Origin: Vibrio sp. SCSIO 43136
Lineage (GTDB): Bacteria; Pseudomonadota; Gammaproteobacteria; Enterobacterales; Vibrionaceae
Assembly (NCBI RefSeq): GCF_023716565.1
Contig: NZ_CP071849.1
Span: forward strand, 372,001-436,000
DNA: 64,000 nt
Reading direction: 5' to 3'
Shown: piece by piece, positions 1-9,014 of the stretch
Numbering within the stretch: position 1 is the first letter of the stretch
Layout of the letters: the number at the start of each line of letters is the position of its first letter
Program-made: the position numbers and the translations under genes
Notes under the pieces: generated by a model
Databases searched by the model: none
What the model was told of the DNA's origin: nothing
Seen by the model: the letters and a program-made list of their open reading frames with translations, nothing else

Positions 1-438
1 TTCCTTTCGCAGGCAATGGTAAAAGACAAGCGCAAGAGGTTACTGATTGATAGCGGTTGCTTTGTTAGAGCAATGTCAGGGAAGTGGTTGATGTTTAATC
101 ATTTGAGCCGAATAGTAAAATAAAAGATCAGGTAAAACATAAGGTTATTCTTGAGCAGTCGGTTGCGTAACTTGGGGTGCTTTTTGGGCTAAATTAATTT
201 TCCTAAGTGGGACAAACTGTTACAGATGTAACTATTTTAAAAACTAATTTATCAATCTTGTGATCATCCATGAGTGTTTTCTGATATTTGTAAATGGTCA
301 GATTGACTTTTGACCAGTATAGACAACACTAAAATTAAGGTTTCTAAAGATACCAAGCTAATAAGAAAGAGAGAATTCTTCGCATTTAGGTTGAGCTGGC
401 TAAACATTTTTGGACGACAAAATTTTTAAGGACGCTTT
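1..438. other. left-edge region without a supported gene
   Basis: Two plus-strand frames are open from the left edge and stop at 48-50 and 121-123. Either could be the 3' end of a gene starting outside the window, but neither fragment is recognisable. The rest is AT-rich non-coding DNA that leads into the first chemoreceptor gene and carries the element described at 303-330. Confidence 0.5.
303..330 (+). promoter_or_regulatory. element shared by the two chemoreceptor genes (copy 1)
   Basis: TTGACTTT at 303-310 and GACAACACT at 322-330 are separated by 11 bases. The same two blocks with the same spacing recur at 2247-2274 ahead of the second chemoreceptor gene. TTGACT resembles a -35 box, but no good -10 lies at 17 bases, so the pair could be a regulator site or an activator-dependent promoter. 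The function is inferred only. Confidence 0.45.
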
Positions 439-2100
439 ATGAATTTAACAATAAAAAGCCGCCTATACATTTTAGCAATTGCGCCGCTGGTAATTATCGC
501 ACTGAGTTTGATGTATTTGACCTACTCGGAGACTCACGAACTGAGTAACGAGCAGATGGAAGAGACACGTAGTTCGATGATGGATATGAAGCGGGCAGAG
601 TTGAAATCGTATCTAGGCATTGCCAAAACCGCATTACTGCCATTAGAAAAACGCAATGCAACTCGTGAAGAAGCTTTGGAAGTGTTACGTGGGATTAAGT
701 TTGGTGACAGCGGTTACTTTTTTGGTTATGACGCATCAGGCACTCGAGTGCTATTGGGTAGCAGTGATAAGGGCGTTGGCGATAATCACTGGACCTTACA
801 AGATAAAAAAGGCAATTATTTCATCCAAGACCTAATCAATAACTCTCGCTCTGGTAAGTTCACTACCTATTATTTCCCAAAACCAGGTCAAACAGAAGCC
901 TTGCCAAAGCTGAGCTTATCCACCTTCTTTCCACAGTGGGACCTAATGATAGGTACGGGCTTTTACACTGATGACGTAGATGCAACCATTATGCGTATGG
1001 AAGCACGTGTGGATGAAAATGTTAATAAAGGCATCATGCAGATTGCTGCCATTGGTGTGGTCATCGTGGCGATAGTAATGGTGTTTGCCATTATGGTTAA
1101 TCGCAGTATCTTGGTTCCCCTTGCTAAATTTGACGATTCTATTCGTTCGTTTGCCAGTGGTGATGCAGACCTGACCGCCCGAATGGAGAAATTCAGCGTG
1201 CCAGAGTTTGCGAGTTTGGGCAGCAACTTCAATGCATTTGTGAAGTCACTACAGAAACTGATTGGCAGCGTTACTGAAGTAAGCCATGAAGTCGTGGGTG
1301 AAACTGACCTAATGTCCGGCCGAGCTTCACAGGTTGATCGACTTGCAGCAGGTCAGCGTGAAGAGACTGAGCAAGTGGCGACGGCCATGACAGAGATGAC
1401 CACTACGGCAAATGATATCTCAAACAGTGCTAACCAAGCGGCGGAATCTGCAAAAACTGCAGATGACAATGCTCAACACGCTAATTCCATTGTTGTGGCT
1501 GCAGCTAAGTCTGTAGAAGCACTAGCAACTGAGATTGCAGAAGCGAACAAAGTTATCTCAGATTTAGAAGGTGACGTGCAAAATATCTCAACCTCACTCG
1601 GTGTGATCCAAGACATCGCTGAGCAAACCAACCTTCTGGCTCTTAACGCAGCGATTGAGGCGGCACGTGCTGGTGAGCAAGGCCGAGGCTTTGCCGTAGT
1701 TGCGGACGAAGTACGTAAACTGGCCAGTCGTACTCAAGAGAGTACTGGTGAGATTCACTCGATGATCGAGCAGCTTAAATCGGCTTCAGATGCGGCGGTG
1801 AGTGCGATGAGCTCAAGCCAAGATCGCAGTGTCAGCACGGTCGAAGAAGCCAACGCAGCGAGTGTTGCTTTGGAGCAAGTACAAGAGTCAATCCAGACAA
1901 TTATGGATATGAATACCTTGATTGCGACGGCAACCGAAGAGCAGAGCTTAGTGGGCCAAGATATCTCCAAGCGTATCGTGGTGATTTCAGATCAAAGTGC
2001 GAGCTCTGCAGAGCTCGCAAACGAAAACAGAGCGGGTAGTTCTCATCTGAATTCGAAAGCAAATGAGCTCGCTAGTTTAGTTGGTCGATTCACTATCTAA
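439..2100 (+). CDS. methyl-accepting chemotaxis protein, sCache_2 type
   Basis: A 553-residue transmembrane chemoreceptor that should feed ligand information to the CheA/CheW array. TM1 lies near residues 8-29. A periplasmic single-Cache (sCache_2) domain covers about 35-185 and includes the 'GYFFGYD' and '[12 protein letters not shown]' signatures. TM2 is near 197-220, followed by HAMP and the cytoplasmic coiled coil. The CheA-contact tip '[19 protein letters not shown]' is intact. There is no C-terminal CheR/CheB-docking pentapeptide; the protein ends in RFTI. It is closely similar over its whole length to the next gene, so the pair is a tandem duplication. Its start follows AAGGACGCTTT. 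Receptors with sCache_2 domains often bind small organic acids, but the ligand cannot be read from sequence. Confidence 0.95.
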   Translation: MNLTIKSRLYILAIAPLVIIALSLMYLTYSETHELSNEQMEETRSSMMDMKRAELKSYLGIAKTALLPLEKRNATREEALEVLRGIKFGDSGYFFGYDASGTRVLLGSSDKGVGDNHWTLQDKKGNYFIQDLINNSRSGKFTTYYFPKPGQTEALPKLSLSTFFPQWDLMIGTGFYTDDVDATIMRMEARVDENVNKGIMQIAAIGVVIVAIVMVFAIMVNRSILVPLAKFDDSIRSFASGDADLTARMEKFSVPEFASLGSNFNAFVKSLQKLIGSVTEVSHEVVGETDLMSGRASQVDRLAAGQREETEQVATAMTEMTTTANDISNSANQAAESAKTADDNAQHANSIVVAAAKSVEALATEIAEANKVISDLEGDVQNISTSLGVIQDIAEQTNLLALNAAIEAARAGEQGRGFAVVADEVRKLASRTQESTGEIHSMIEQLKSASDAAVSAMSSSQDRSVSTVEEANAASVALEQVQESIQTIMDMNTLIATATEEQSLVGQDISKRIVVISDQSASSAELANENRAGSSHLNSKANELASLVGRFTI

Positions 2101-2107
2101 CCTAAAT

Positions 2108-2145
2108 GGCTCCCTATACTACTTTATGGGGAGCCGATCTTTATT
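2108..2145 (+). terminator. rho-independent terminator after the first chemoreceptor
   Basis: The arms GGCTCCC (2108-2114) and GGGAGCC (2129-2135) pair, and a T-rich tract follows. Confidence 0.75.
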
Positions 2146-2246
2146 TTCCCCTCAGTAACTTACCTTCATCCGTTTATTTTCCAGGGTTAACGATTGTTAT
2201 TTTCATTTTGGCTGTAGAGTTTATTAATGAGCTCATAAAATAATCT

Positions 2247-2274
2247 TTGACTTTCAGGTTAAGTGGACAACACT
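2247..2274 (+). promoter_or_regulatory. element shared by the two chemoreceptor genes (copy 2)
   Basis: TTGACTTT (2247-2254) and GACAACACT (2266-2274) are again separated by 11 bases, as at 303-330. The block lies 97 bases before the second receptor start, against 109 bases for copy 1. The surrounding intergenic sequence shows little other similarity, so the element looks selectively kept. Confidence 0.45.
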
Positions 2275-2370
2275 TGTTATATAAAAGTTAATAACACGAG
2301 CCAGAATAACCAAAACATTAGCGCTCAAACGTCAGTTGTTAGGTGGCCATAAACTATAGGACGCCAAACA

Positions 2371-4044
2371 ATGAATGGATTAAAAACCCTGTCGATCAGA
2401 AGTCGACTCTACTTCCTATCCATCGTGCCTTTGCTTGTAATCGCATCAAGCTTGATGGTGCTCACTTCCGAAGAAACTCACGACCTCAACCACGAGCAAG
2501 CGGTTCAGATGCGTGCTGCAATGATGCAAATGAAAAAAGATGAACTGGTTTCTTACCTAAAGATCACTGAGTCCGCTCTCCAGCCTGTCATTGAGCAAAA
2601 CGGTTCATTAGAAGATGCACTTAAAGTGCTGAGAAATATCGAATACGGTACGAGTGGGTATATCTTCGGCTATGACTCTAAAGGCGTTCGCCTTTTAATG
2701 GGTAGTAGCACCAAAGGATTAGGCGAAAGTTTTTGGAACCTAAAAGACTCTCAAGGTAACTTGCTGATCCAAGAGTTGGTTGAGAACGCCAAGAAAGGGG
2801 AGTTCACGACTTACTATTTCCCTAAACCCGGCCAGCAAGAAGCGCTACCTAAACTAAGCTACTCCCTGTTTTTCCCACAATGGGATTTGATGATAGGCAC
2901 GGGGTTCTATACGGACGATGTCGATGCAGTGATTGCTGAAATGGAAGCGAAAGGGGATGCGAAGGTGACCAGTTCTATGATGAACATTGCTTTGATTGGT
3001 GCTGCTATCGTGATTGTAGCCACTTTCATGGCCATGTTAGTCAATCGCAGTATTTTAAATCCGCTGTCTATGTTTGACGAATCTATTAAGAAGTTTGCCA
3101 GTGGTGACGCTGATTTGACGGCACGCATGCCAAAGTTCAGCGTGCCGGAGTTTTCGGCGCTGTCAGGCAATTTCAACCGTTTTGTCGAAAGTCTGCAATC
3201 GATCGTGACTAATGTGACTCAGGTGAGCTCAGAGGTGGTCGAAGAAACGAATCAGATGAATCATCGAGCTGGACAAGTCGATGAGTTGGCTGCAGGTCAG
3301 CGAAGCGAAACCGAGCAAGTTGCGACTGCCATGACGCAAATGACGACCACAGCGAATGATATCTCTAACAACGCAAACCAAGCGGCGGAATCGGCGAAAG
3401 ATGCTGATGATAATGCTAAGCATGCAAACACTATTGTGGTTGCAGCAGCGGACTCTGTGGTTGAATTGGCTACCGAAATAGCTAAAGCAAATGAAGTGAT
3501 TTCCCAGCTCGAAGATGATGTGAAAAACATCTCCACTTCTCTTGAAGTGATTCAGGATATTGCCGAACAAACCAACCTATTAGCACTCAACGCTGCGATT
3601 GAAGCAGCGCGAGCGGGTGAACAAGGTAGAGGTTTTGCGGTGGTAGCGGATGAGGTGCGTAAACTTGCCAGCCGTACCCAGGATAGTACAGGTGAGATTC
3701 ACAAGATGATTGAGCAGCTAAAATCTGCGTCAGATGCTGCGGTGAATGCAATGAGTTCAAGTCAAAGCCGCAGTCAGTCGACAGTCGATGAAGCTAAAGC
3801 TGCCAGTATTGCTTTGGAGCAAGTCCAAGAGCACATTAGCACTATCATGGATATGAACTCTTTGATTGCGACCGCCACTGAAGAGCAAAGTATTGTCGGG
3901 CAGGAGATCTCTCAACGTATTGTGGTGATTTCAGATCAAAGTGCTAGCTCGGCAGAGTTGGCTAATGAAAATAGAGCGGGTGGCCAATCGCTTAATCATA
4001 AGGCGACCGAACTTGCTCACTTAGTTGATCGATTTACGGTATAA
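2371..4044 (+). CDS. methyl-accepting chemotaxis protein, sCache_2 type (paralogue)
   Basis: A 557-residue chemoreceptor with the same architecture as its upstream neighbour: TM1 near 10-30, sCache_2 with 'GYIFGYD' and '[18 protein letters not shown]', TM2 near 198-220, HAMP and a signalling hairpin with an intact '[19 protein letters not shown]' tip. The cytoplasmic half is nearly identical to the paralogue, while the periplasmic domain differs more. This is what is expected if the copies keep one signalling output but drift in ligand range. It carries its own terminator and upstream element, so the two genes are probably separate transcription units. Translation is expected at the ATG preceded by ACGCCAAACA; the ribosome site is weak. 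Confidence 0.95.
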   Translation: MNGLKTLSIRSRLYFLSIVPLLVIASSLMVLTSEETHDLNHEQAVQMRAAMMQMKKDELVSYLKITESALQPVIEQNGSLEDALKVLRNIEYGTSGYIFGYDSKGVRLLMGSSTKGLGESFWNLKDSQGNLLIQELVENAKKGEFTTYYFPKPGQQEALPKLSYSLFFPQWDLMIGTGFYTDDVDAVIAEMEAKGDAKVTSSMMNIALIGAAIVIVATFMAMLVNRSILNPLSMFDESIKKFASGDADLTARMPKFSVPEFSALSGNFNRFVESLQSIVTNVTQVSSEVVEETNQMNHRAGQVDELAAGQRSETEQVATAMTQMTTTANDISNNANQAAESAKDADDNAKHANTIVVAAADSVVELATEIAKANEVISQLEDDVKNISTSLEVIQDIAEQTNLLALNAAIEAARAGEQGRGFAVVADEVRKLASRTQDSTGEIHKMIEQLKSASDAAVNAMSSSQSRSQSTVDEAKAASIALEQVQEHISTIMDMNSLIATATEEQSIVGQEISQRIVVISDQSASSAELANENRAGGQSLNHKATELAHLVDRFTV

Positions 4045-4059
4045 ATGCCGTGCGTCCAT

Positions 4060-4090
4060 GCCCCGCGTCTTGTTTTTGCGGGGCTTTTTT
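4060..4090 (+). terminator. rho-independent terminator after the second chemoreceptor
   Basis: A GCCCCGC/GCGGGGC stem (4060-4066 with 4078-4084) is followed by six Ts. Confidence 0.9.
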
Positions 4091-4232
4091 CATTTCAGAA
4101 ACAAATCTCTATCACAAGTCAGAGGTTTGCGAGTCACTTCTTAAGTTGAACAATTAGCTCCTATAAACTCGCATGTCATTTTGCCTTATACCTTACTATT
4201 TCAAAGGTTTATCTTAATCCAAGGAGAATGGT

Positions 4233-4478
4233 ATGGACACACCAATGGCGATCTCGAATTACCTTGCTGCCATCATCGTGATGATTTTGGGTTACCCCTT
4301 CGCACTCGTCGCAATTCAAATCGCAATTTATGACAAAAGCTTCCGGTCGAAGTTTTCACGTTGGTTTAATTTGGGCATGTTAGTGGTGCTTGCGGTGCTG
4401 TTTTATCTGCATCTGCAAACAGAAGTGATCTATGGAAAAGAGTTGCTTGATGCGTGGAATGCAGCGAATAGTAAATAA
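4233..4478 (+). CDS. small two-helix inner-membrane protein, unknown function
   Basis: An 81-residue protein that I do not recognise. It has two predicted membrane segments, about residues 8-32 and 47-64, joined by a short basic loop (KSFRSKFSRW). A strong ribosome site, AAGGAGA, lies seven bases before the ATG, which supports it as a real gene despite its size. It converges on an outer-membrane protein gene and shares an inter-gene hairpin with it. It does not belong to the chemoreceptor transcripts, because a strong terminator precedes it. Confidence 0.75.
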   Translation: MDTPMAISNYLAAIIVMILGYPFALVAIQIAIYDKSFRSKFSRWFNLGMLVVLAVLFYLHLQTEVIYGKELLDAWNAANSK

Positions 4479-4479
4479 A

Positions 4480-4497
4480 ATGGGGCAAACGCCCCAT
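4480..4497. terminator. hairpin between convergent genes
   Basis: ATGGGGC-AAAC-GCCCCAT is a perfect stem-loop. On the minus strand it is followed by TTTATTT, so it should terminate the outer-membrane protein gene. On the plus strand the tail is weak. Confidence 0.7.
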
Positions 4498-4521
4498 CTC
4501 ATCAATAGATTAACAAGCCGA

Positions 4522-5097
4522 TCAGAAACGATAACCTACCAGGCCAACAATTTTCTTCTCAGCAAAGTCGTTCAAGAACTCAGCAGAAGTTGCTGTGGAG
4601 TATGTGTAGCGAACACCAAGCATCAGATGTGACATCATCAAGTCGACACCACCACCAAACTTAGGACCATGGCTTTTCACTCGGTCGCGCTTTTCAACTT
4701 TTAGGTTGAAGATGCCGTAGCCACCGATCAGGTAGGCATTAAGCTGTGCGCTGTCGCTGAGTTCAAATTGCTTACCACCCAGTAGATAACCTGTGTAAGT
4801 ATCTGAGCCTTTAACATTGATTGAGGTGTAAGGGGTTGTTGAAATGTCGTATGCGGTAAAGTCGTGTTCAAGAAAACCAACTTCTAGTTCACCACCAATA
4901 AACCAGCGTTGCTCTCCCCAGTAATTTCGACCACCAAAGGCAACCGAATATTGTTTGCCTTTCTCATCATCGAGTTTATGGTCTGCGTAGCTCGCGTAAA
5001 CATAAAGATCTTGTTTTTTCATTTCCTGCGGATGTTGATCGGCAGCCACTGCCATCGATGTTAATCCTAAAAGCCCTGCAGCAAAAATGCGTTTCAT
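4522..5097 (-). CDS. outer-membrane beta-barrel protein, OmpA/Opa-like
   Basis: A 191-residue exported protein. Residues 1-19 (MKRIFAAGLLGLTSMAVAA) form a signal peptide. The mature chain has alternating hydrophobic/aromatic strands (for example 'LYVYASYADHK' and 'YTGYLLGGKQFELS') and ends in Tyr-Arg-Phe, the aromatic C-terminal signature read by the BAM complex. Its length and strand pattern fit an eight-stranded barrel of the porin-like/OMP_b-brl superfamily. No substrate can be proposed. The ribosome site GGAGAGTTAAC fits the ATG at 5097. It is similar in type to the barrel at 13312-13875 but is not obviously a close paralogue. Confidence 0.85.
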   Translation of the reverse strand: MKRIFAAGLLGLTSMAVAADQHPQEMKKQDLYVYASYADHKLDDEKGKQYSVAFGGRNYWGEQRWFIGGELEVGFLEHDFTAYDISTTPYTSINVKGSDTYTGYLLGGKQFELSDSAQLNAYLIGGYGIFNLKVEKRDRVKSHGPKFGGGVDLMMSHLMLGVRYTYSTATSAEFLNDFAEKKIVGLVGYRF

Positions 5098-5362
5098 TGT
5101 TAACTCTCCTTAGCCAACGTACTGTGTTTTGTATTTATATCTAGCGTTTTGTAATTAGATTAGTGACTTGCAAGTATAACTCAAGTCTATGGGAATAAAG
5201 TTTGGTATAGATTTCATTTTTGCGTCAAATAATGATTAAGTCATTTTTTGGGCCACTTATTTTGACTTTATGGCGTAACTCTAACCAAATTTCACCTGAC
5301 GATGACACTTTTATAAATAAAGCTGCGCAGAATTTGTGCCCAATGAACAAGATCCCTTGGCA

Positions 5363-5728
5363 ATGAATCAGGAGTGGGCAGTGGAATTTACTCAGCAAGA
5401 TAGAGAGGCGCTATACAACGTATGGATGTCTCAAAAAGCGAAAATGCGTATCACCCAAATGGAAGTGGCAAAAAAGCTAGGGCTAACCCAATTACAGTTT
5501 TCTAACACTTTGCGTGGAGGCTTACCTCTAACCATGCCATTTGTCAGTCAGTTTTGTCGCATGCTACATGTTGACCCACAGTTGCTGCTTCCATCGCTAA
5601 TGCCAAATAACAGTGATAAGGCCAAAGTGGTCTACTTACAAAATCGAATCAGTGTTGATGGCGAGATACAGCATGTATATATAGATGGTAAAGATGTCGT
5701 TATCGAGTACGCACACACGGTATCTTAG
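5363..5728 (+). CDS. XRE-like helix-turn-helix regulator
   Basis: A 121-residue protein from the ATG at 5363; a GTG at 5336 would add nine residues. Residues about 20-75 contain a Cro/CI-type helix-turn-helix: 'TQMEVAKKLGLTQLQFSNTLRGG' spans the two core helices, followed by a 'MPFVSQFCRMLHVDP' helix typical of this fold. The C-terminal 45 residues are predicted beta-rich and carry no motif I recognise. No strong ribosome site precedes either start. A seven-codon reading frame (5343-5366) ends in TGA overlapping the ATG as ATGA, which would suit coupled translation. The targets are unknown. Confidence 0.8.
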   Translation: MNQEWAVEFTQQDREALYNVWMSQKAKMRITQMEVAKKLGLTQLQFSNTLRGGLPLTMPFVSQFCRMLHVDPQLLLPSLMPNNSDKAKVVYLQNRISVDGEIQHVYIDGKDVVIEYAHTVS

Positions 5729-5737
5729 CCGCAGAAG

Positions 5738-6277
5738 CTAACAGCCGGCACACTTAGACTTTTTCGGAGTAATATCGCTCAGATTGCCTTGGTGATCGAC
5801 TGAAAACGAACAGCATTGGTTAAACAACTGATGCAGTGTCTGACGGCTTTTCTTTACTCTTGATTTGAGCGTGGAGTATTTGATGTTGTTTTCGAGAGCG
5901 TACTGCTTTTGCGATACACCAGAAATCTCAATTGCTTTCAATAAGTTTGCGTCTTGTTCTGGCAATGCTTCGATAAACGGAATCACGCAATCGGTCAGTT
6001 GATCGATTGTGGCAAGAGTGACCGGTTCTTCAGTATGGAAATCGGACAGCTCATCGCTAGGCTTTTGATTGCGGAAATGATCCATCAAAGCATGGTTAGC
6101 AATTTGAAATAACCATGACTTGAGCTTGGCGCTATCTTTGAGCTGGTCGAGGTTTTGATAGGTCTTGATCAGCACCTCTTGCAGCACATCGTCTACATCC
6201 GCAGGGGATTCTAGCTTGCTGCTCAAAAAAGCACGCAGATTGGTTTGATACGTTAACCAGACAGATTCAATATTCAT
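5738..6277 (-). CDS. sigZ: SigZ-like ECF RNA polymerase sigma factor
   Basis: A 179-residue extracytoplasmic-function sigma factor. Region 2 (about residues 8-75) includes 'DVDDVLQEVLIKTYQNLDQL' and the -10 recognition stretch 'LKSWLFQIANHALMDHFR'. Region 4 (about 105-155) has the -35 helix-turn-helix 'GVSQKQYALENNIKYSTLKSRVKKSR'. A 20-residue tail follows with Cys-Cys and a terminal CAGC, as I recall for SigZ-type factors, which suggests metal or thiol sensing by the sigma factor itself. No membrane anti-sigma gene is adjacent. The upstream gene on the same strand encodes a GST-like protein that also ends in a cysteine cluster, and the 114-base gap allows either an operon or separate promoters. 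Confidence 0.85.
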   Translation of the reverse strand: MNIESVWLTYQTNLRAFLSSKLESPADVDDVLQEVLIKTYQNLDQLKDSAKLKSWLFQIANHALMDHFRNQKPSDELSDFHTEEPVTLATIDQLTDCVIPFIEALPEQDANLLKAIEISGVSQKQYALENNIKYSTLKSRVKKSRQTLHQLFNQCCSFSVDHQGNLSDITPKKSKCAGC

Positions 6278-6391
6278 GGGTAACCAATTAATGAGGCCAA
6301 CACGTCCTAGTGTAGTGAATGATGCAAATGCTTCGCAAGATCAGCTTGAGCGTGTGCCCTTGAAAGGTCAACACGCTCAAGAAAATTTACG

Positions 6392-7087
6392 TTAGCAACA
6401 AGATGACGATTTGGTCGTACAGCCTGTTGTTTGCACCTTATCCCCGTCAGCAAGATAGGTGTTGGTTAGATAAAACTGTGTAAACTTAGCTTCAAAATCC
6501 TGCGCAACGCTTTTATTTGCAAGCCCTGTGGCCATCATCTCTGCTTGCCAAGCTTGCACTTTTGGTAATCCGCACAAAAAGTCATAACCAGTTTTCTGTT
6601 TAACAATATGCGCTCGGTGAAGCAGTGGTAACCAAGCTATATCCACTTTACTCACTTGGTCTGATTTAAAAAATTGGTAATTTTCGTCCAGTTTATTTTC
6701 TGCTTTTTCAAATACTTTTCTAAGCTTGTTTGCTCTTTCTTCAAATGTGTTTTTATCTTTGCTGCTCATCGCACCACATTGTGGCAGATAGTTTTTACTC
6801 GCTAGGTAGCTCCACGCTCTATCCAACGCTTTTTCTTCGTTGTTCACCTGTTCTAAAGCGCCATACTCATCGTCAATGTATTCAATGATGGCGTCGGATT
6901 CGAATAGGGCTGTGCCCGACTCCGTGACCATGACGGGTACTTGCCCATGAGGAGATAGTTCTAGGAACCATTGCGGTTTCTCTTTAAGTGAAATGTACTT
7001 AATTTCGTATGGGATTTGCTTTGCTTCTAATGCCGCTGTGACACGTTGAACAAATGGGCAAATAGTGAAACTGATGATAGTAAGCAT
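6392..7087 (-). CDS. glutathione S-transferase family protein with cysteine tail
   Basis: A 231-residue protein. The N-terminal thioredoxin-like domain (about 1-78) has 'CPFVQRV', with Cys in the position used by Omega-class and related GSTs, the cis-proline motif 'GQVPVM' and the 'ESDAII' glutathione-binding loop. The alpha-helical C-terminal domain covers about 90-210. The last 15 residues hold a CT..SSSCC cluster that is not part of the GST fold and resembles a metal-binding tag. The gene lies just upstream of the SigZ-like gene on the same strand, so the two may be co-expressed under thiol or metal stress. The ribosome site is AGAGAACC before ATG. Its enzymatic substrate is unknown. Confidence 0.85.
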   Translation of the reverse strand: MLTIISFTICPFVQRVTAALEAKQIPYEIKYISLKEKPQWFLELSPHGQVPVMVTESGTALFESDAIIEYIDDEYGALEQVNNEEKALDRAWSYLASKNYLPQCGAMSSKDKNTFEERANKLRKVFEKAENKLDENYQFFKSDQVSKVDIAWLPLLHRAHIVKQKTGYDFLCGLPKVQAWQAEMMATGLANKSVAQDFEAKFTQFYLTNTYLADGDKVQTTGCTTKSSSCC

Positions 7088-7244
7088 GTTTTGGTTCTCT
7101 TTTGATTGTCTAGGTCTTGTCTAGTAAGACGGAGCTATTTCAAAAAAGACGACAAAAAGTTGAAATTAATTCAAACGGTCTCGAATACTTACAGCCGATG
7201 CTTCACTATACTTTGGTTATTATGGACTTAGCTTGAGGTATGGG

Positions 7245-8909
7245 ATGAAAAAACTATTGGTCGCCAGCATGTTAGTTAGCGCGATGAGTTATGCCTCGGT
7301 CACAGCAGATTGGGTCTACACTAATGCCGATATCTATACCCATAAAAATGCAGATTCCATTGCGATTGCGGAAGGCAAAATTATTAAGATTGGCACCATG
7401 GACCAAATCGGGCCTTACCTGTCGCAATATACCCAGGAAGTCGATTTAAACGGGGCATTTATCTTGCCTGGCTTTATAGACAATCATAACCATGTATTTG
7501 AAGCCGCATCAGGTATTGGAGGAGATTGTGAACTTGGGCTTGAAGAAGGGCTTGAGGAACAAATCGAGTACTTACAAGCCTGTCGAAGCGAAGTGGATCT
7601 AGACCAGTGGGTGATTGGTTACGGTTTTAGCTTAGAACCCATTCTACGTGGTGAATCAGAGCGAACACCATTAGAAGTCATCGATGCTGTTTTTCCCGAC
7701 CAGCCCGTTATTTTTATGGAGCAAACGTCTCACTCAATGTGGGTCAATTCAGTTGCGCTGACCAAAGCAGGAATAGACCAGCATACCCTAGATCCCAAGG
7801 GTGGCCGAATTCTCAAGGACCCACAAAGCGGGAAGTTGCTAGGGATATTGCTCGATAACGCTGGAGACCAAGTGATGGAGCTCGCTTGGAACAGTAAACA
7901 GGACCTTTTCAATCAGAACTATGCAGGTTTGATGGCTGGCCTTGAAGAAGCCGCCAAATACGGTATCACCACCATAGGGGATGGCCGGATGTACTGGAAG
8001 CGTGGCTGGTTTGATGTATGGCGAGCGGCGGACAAAAATGGAGACTTAACCGCTAGAGTATCATTACGTCCTTGGATTTACCCAAGTGAGCCCATGTCGA
8101 CTCAACTTACCTATTTGCGCGAGTTCTACACTCCAGTAACTGACGATGCGCTGCTGGTGGTTGATCAAGTCAAAATGTATAGCGATGGGATATTGATTAA
8201 TGGCACGTCAAAGCTGCTTAGACCTTACGTTAATACTTACCTTCTTAATGACCCCTTAGGTATTAATTACATCTCACCCGATGCGATGAAACTCTGGCTA
8301 CAAGCGCTTGATGAAATTGGTTACGGTGCGCATATTCATGCCATCGGTGATGGTGCGATTCGAGAGTCTCTCAATGCCATTGAAGTGATGCGAGCGCAAA
8401 AATCCACTCAACGGTATACCCTCACTCATGTTGAGTTGGTGAACTCAAAAGATGTACCTAGGTTTGCCAAACTTGATGTGACGGCAGATTTCCAAGTGGG
8501 CTCAGATTATGTGGCCTATCATGACCATCAATGGGCAGAAGCCTTTCTTGGTGCTAAAAGGGCGAGAGCCTTAATGAATTTAAATGCGATCGCCCAAACT
8601 GAGGCCAACGTAACCTTAAGTAGCGATTGGAATGTGCACCATCTCAATCCACTGGTGGGAATAGGTAATAGCCTTATCATGGGTAATACTGGACTGCCAA
8701 ATGTTGATGCAGCCATCGATGCCTACACGATCAATGCCGCCAGGAGTTTGGGGCTAGAGCGTCAAACAGGCTCATTAAAAGTGGGCAAATGGGCTGACTT
8801 TGTGGTGCTGGATCGCAATATAACCGTCTTGCCACCTGAAAAAATTGCCACCAGTCAGGTGTTGCTGACCGTGCTGCAAGGGGATGTCGTTTACCGAGCA
8901 AATGAGTAG
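7245..8909 (+). CDS. exported YtcJ-type amidohydrolase
   Basis: A 554-residue metal-dependent hydrolase of the Amidohydro_3/YtcJ family. A signal peptide covers about residues 1-18. The beta-sandwich plus TIM-barrel core starts with the metal motif 'GFIDNHNHVFE' (His-x-His), continues through 'HIHAIGDGAIRESLNAIE' and the late aspartate 'LSSDWNVHH', and ends in the typical 'GSLKVGKWADFVVLDRN'. The family hydrolyses amide or cyclic C-N bonds, and this member's substrate is unknown. I chose the ATG at 7245 because GAGG lies six to seven bases upstream and the signal peptide then begins with MKKLL. A second, clearly related enzyme lies at 43504-45204. Confidence 0.9.
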   Translation: MKKLLVASMLVSAMSYASVTADWVYTNADIYTHKNADSIAIAEGKIIKIGTMDQIGPYLSQYTQEVDLNGAFILPGFIDNHNHVFEAASGIGGDCELGLEEGLEEQIEYLQACRSEVDLDQWVIGYGFSLEPILRGESERTPLEVIDAVFPDQPVIFMEQTSHSMWVNSVALTKAGIDQHTLDPKGGRILKDPQSGKLLGILLDNAGDQVMELAWNSKQDLFNQNYAGLMAGLEEAAKYGITTIGDGRMYWKRGWFDVWRAADKNGDLTARVSLRPWIYPSEPMSTQLTYLREFYTPVTDDALLVVDQVKMYSDGILINGTSKLLRPYVNTYLLNDPLGINYISPDAMKLWLQALDEIGYGAHIHAIGDGAIRESLNAIEVMRAQKSTQRYTLTHVELVNSKDVPRFAKLDVTADFQVGSDYVAYHDHQWAEAFLGAKRARALMNLNAIAQTEANVTLSSDWNVHHLNPLVGIGNSLIMGNTGLPNVDAAIDAYTINAARSLGLERQTGSLKVGKWADFVVLDRNITVLPPEKIATSQVLLTVLQGDVVYRANE

Positions 8910-9014
8910 CGCAGGTTATGACATCTTCGTCTACACTTTGAATATGGAATCTTTTTAATAATCAATAAGGTAGTAGAGTAACTGCCAAGCAAGGAACGCT
9001 GGATAAGTGATTGG

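Noticed and set aside
1..123. Gene remnant at the left edge
   Set aside because: Two short frames are open from the edge, but neither translation is recognisable and both are too short to support a call.
2343..2543. Open frame of 66 codons overlapping the start of the second chemoreceptor
   Set aside because: It runs in another frame over the conserved N-terminus of the receptor and has no family features.
3229..3570. Open frame of 113 codons on the minus strand inside the second chemoreceptor
   Set aside because: It is antisense to the conserved signalling domain, has no ribosome site and mirrors the codon bias of the real gene.
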